From Lacipirellula parvula (GTDB lineage Bacteria > Planctomycetota > Planctomycetia > Pirellulales > Lacipirellulaceae), in contig NZ_AP021861.1 of the NCBI RefSeq assembly GCF_009177095.1, forward strand, positions 5,252,501 through 5,316,500: 64,000 bases of DNA. Reading direction: 5' to 3'. The translations under genes were made by a program, and so were the position numbers. Position 1 is the stretch's first letter. Every line of letters starts with the position of its first letter. The notes beneath the pieces are model-generated. The model saw only the letters and a list, made by a program, of their open reading frames with translations. It was not told the origin of the DNA and ran no database searches. This document shows, one piece after another, positions 63,908 to 64,000 of the stretch.

Positions 63908-64000
63908 GTCATCTGGGGCGTGGTCGCGCCGCTCACTCCGAACACACTTACTGATCGCGTATCTTTCGCTGTTGCTCTTGACGGTATTGGGCTTCGGCAC
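63891..64000 (+). CDS. Sensor histidine kinase, N-terminal fragment (window edge)
   Basis: The frame opens at ATG 63891, overlapping the response regulator by 17 bases, and runs off the window. It reads 'MSSPNESSGAWSRRSLRTHL' then a hydrophobic stretch 'LIAYLSLLLLTVLGFG', the first membrane helix typical of a sensor kinase. Only position and topology support the call, since the kinase domains lie outside. Confidence 0.7.
   Translation, partial: MSSPNESSGAWSRRSLRTHLLIAYLSLLLLTVLGFG

Overview
The window looks like chromosomal DNA from a high-G+C planctomycete, probably of the Pirellulales/Lacipirellula type. The evidence is a DUF1559 pilin-like protein followed by a small lipoprotein, two PEP-CTERM proteins (one with a dockerin-type repeat), a small protein starting with a 'QFSIRTLL' segment, a XylR-type LacI/AraC hybrid regulator, an MfnB-like C1-pathway enzyme, and many intergenic palindromes and long inverted repeats. 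This assignment is inferred from gene content only. No rRNA, tRNA or CRISPR array was recognised.

Left part (1-20 kb): a cut-off membrane-anchored PQQ-type beta-propeller protein; an HD phosphohydrolase; an adenylosuccinate lyase resembling the animal enzyme; a Fur-family regulator; an orphan FlgM-like protein; a PlsC-type acyltransferase; a tripartite export operon on the minus strand (MarR-type regulator, TolC-like lipoprotein, HlyD-like adaptor, ABC ATPase, MacB-type permease); a DUF4239-like membrane protein; and cobalamin-dependent methionine synthase.

Central part (20-33 kb, minus strand): eight genes that together look like a peptidoglycan breakdown and recycling locus. They are a GHL10/DigH-type glycosidase, an AmpG-type muropeptide permease with a large inserted soluble domain, a NagZ-type GH3 enzyme, a DUF1611 (DgcN-like) protein, a dipeptide/N-acyl-glutamate epimerase of the enolase superfamily, a three-domain wall enzyme (class-A-like serine hydrolase, PG-binding domain, S11 D,D-carboxypeptidase), a renal-type dipeptidase and a DUF5690 membrane protein. 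AnmK, the kinase that recovers anhydro-MurNAc, lies about 6.6 kb away at 39.4 kb, divergent from a XylR-type regulator. Between them sits a surface/secretion island (PEP-CTERM, lipoprotein, DUF1559, PEP-CTERM).

From 40 to 53 kb come housekeeping and conserved genes: a lipoprotein, RNase D, a NhaD-like antiporter, a membrane protein overlapping an MfnB-like gene, a 66-residue protein, a PHA-granule-system-type protein, an STN-like protein, a TPR protein, a thioredoxin/YHS protein, and rho with a disordered N-terminus behind a 1.2-kb leader region.

The right end (53.4-64 kb) looks accessory. It holds a large serine recombinase with its own terminator, a decayed FAD/Rieske oxidoreductase, a receiver-HDOD protein, several tiny membrane proteins, an orphan barstar-like protein, a J-domain membrane protein preceded by a possible leader RNA with terminator, a duplicated OB-like exported protein, and the start of an OmpR-type two-component system cut by the window edge.

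A second theme is repeated DNA. A 30-bp palindromic element occurs three times, and two of its copies supply the TAG stop codon of the gene they follow. Other palindromes lie in frame inside coding sequence, and long imperfect inverted repeats of several families fill intergenic spaces.
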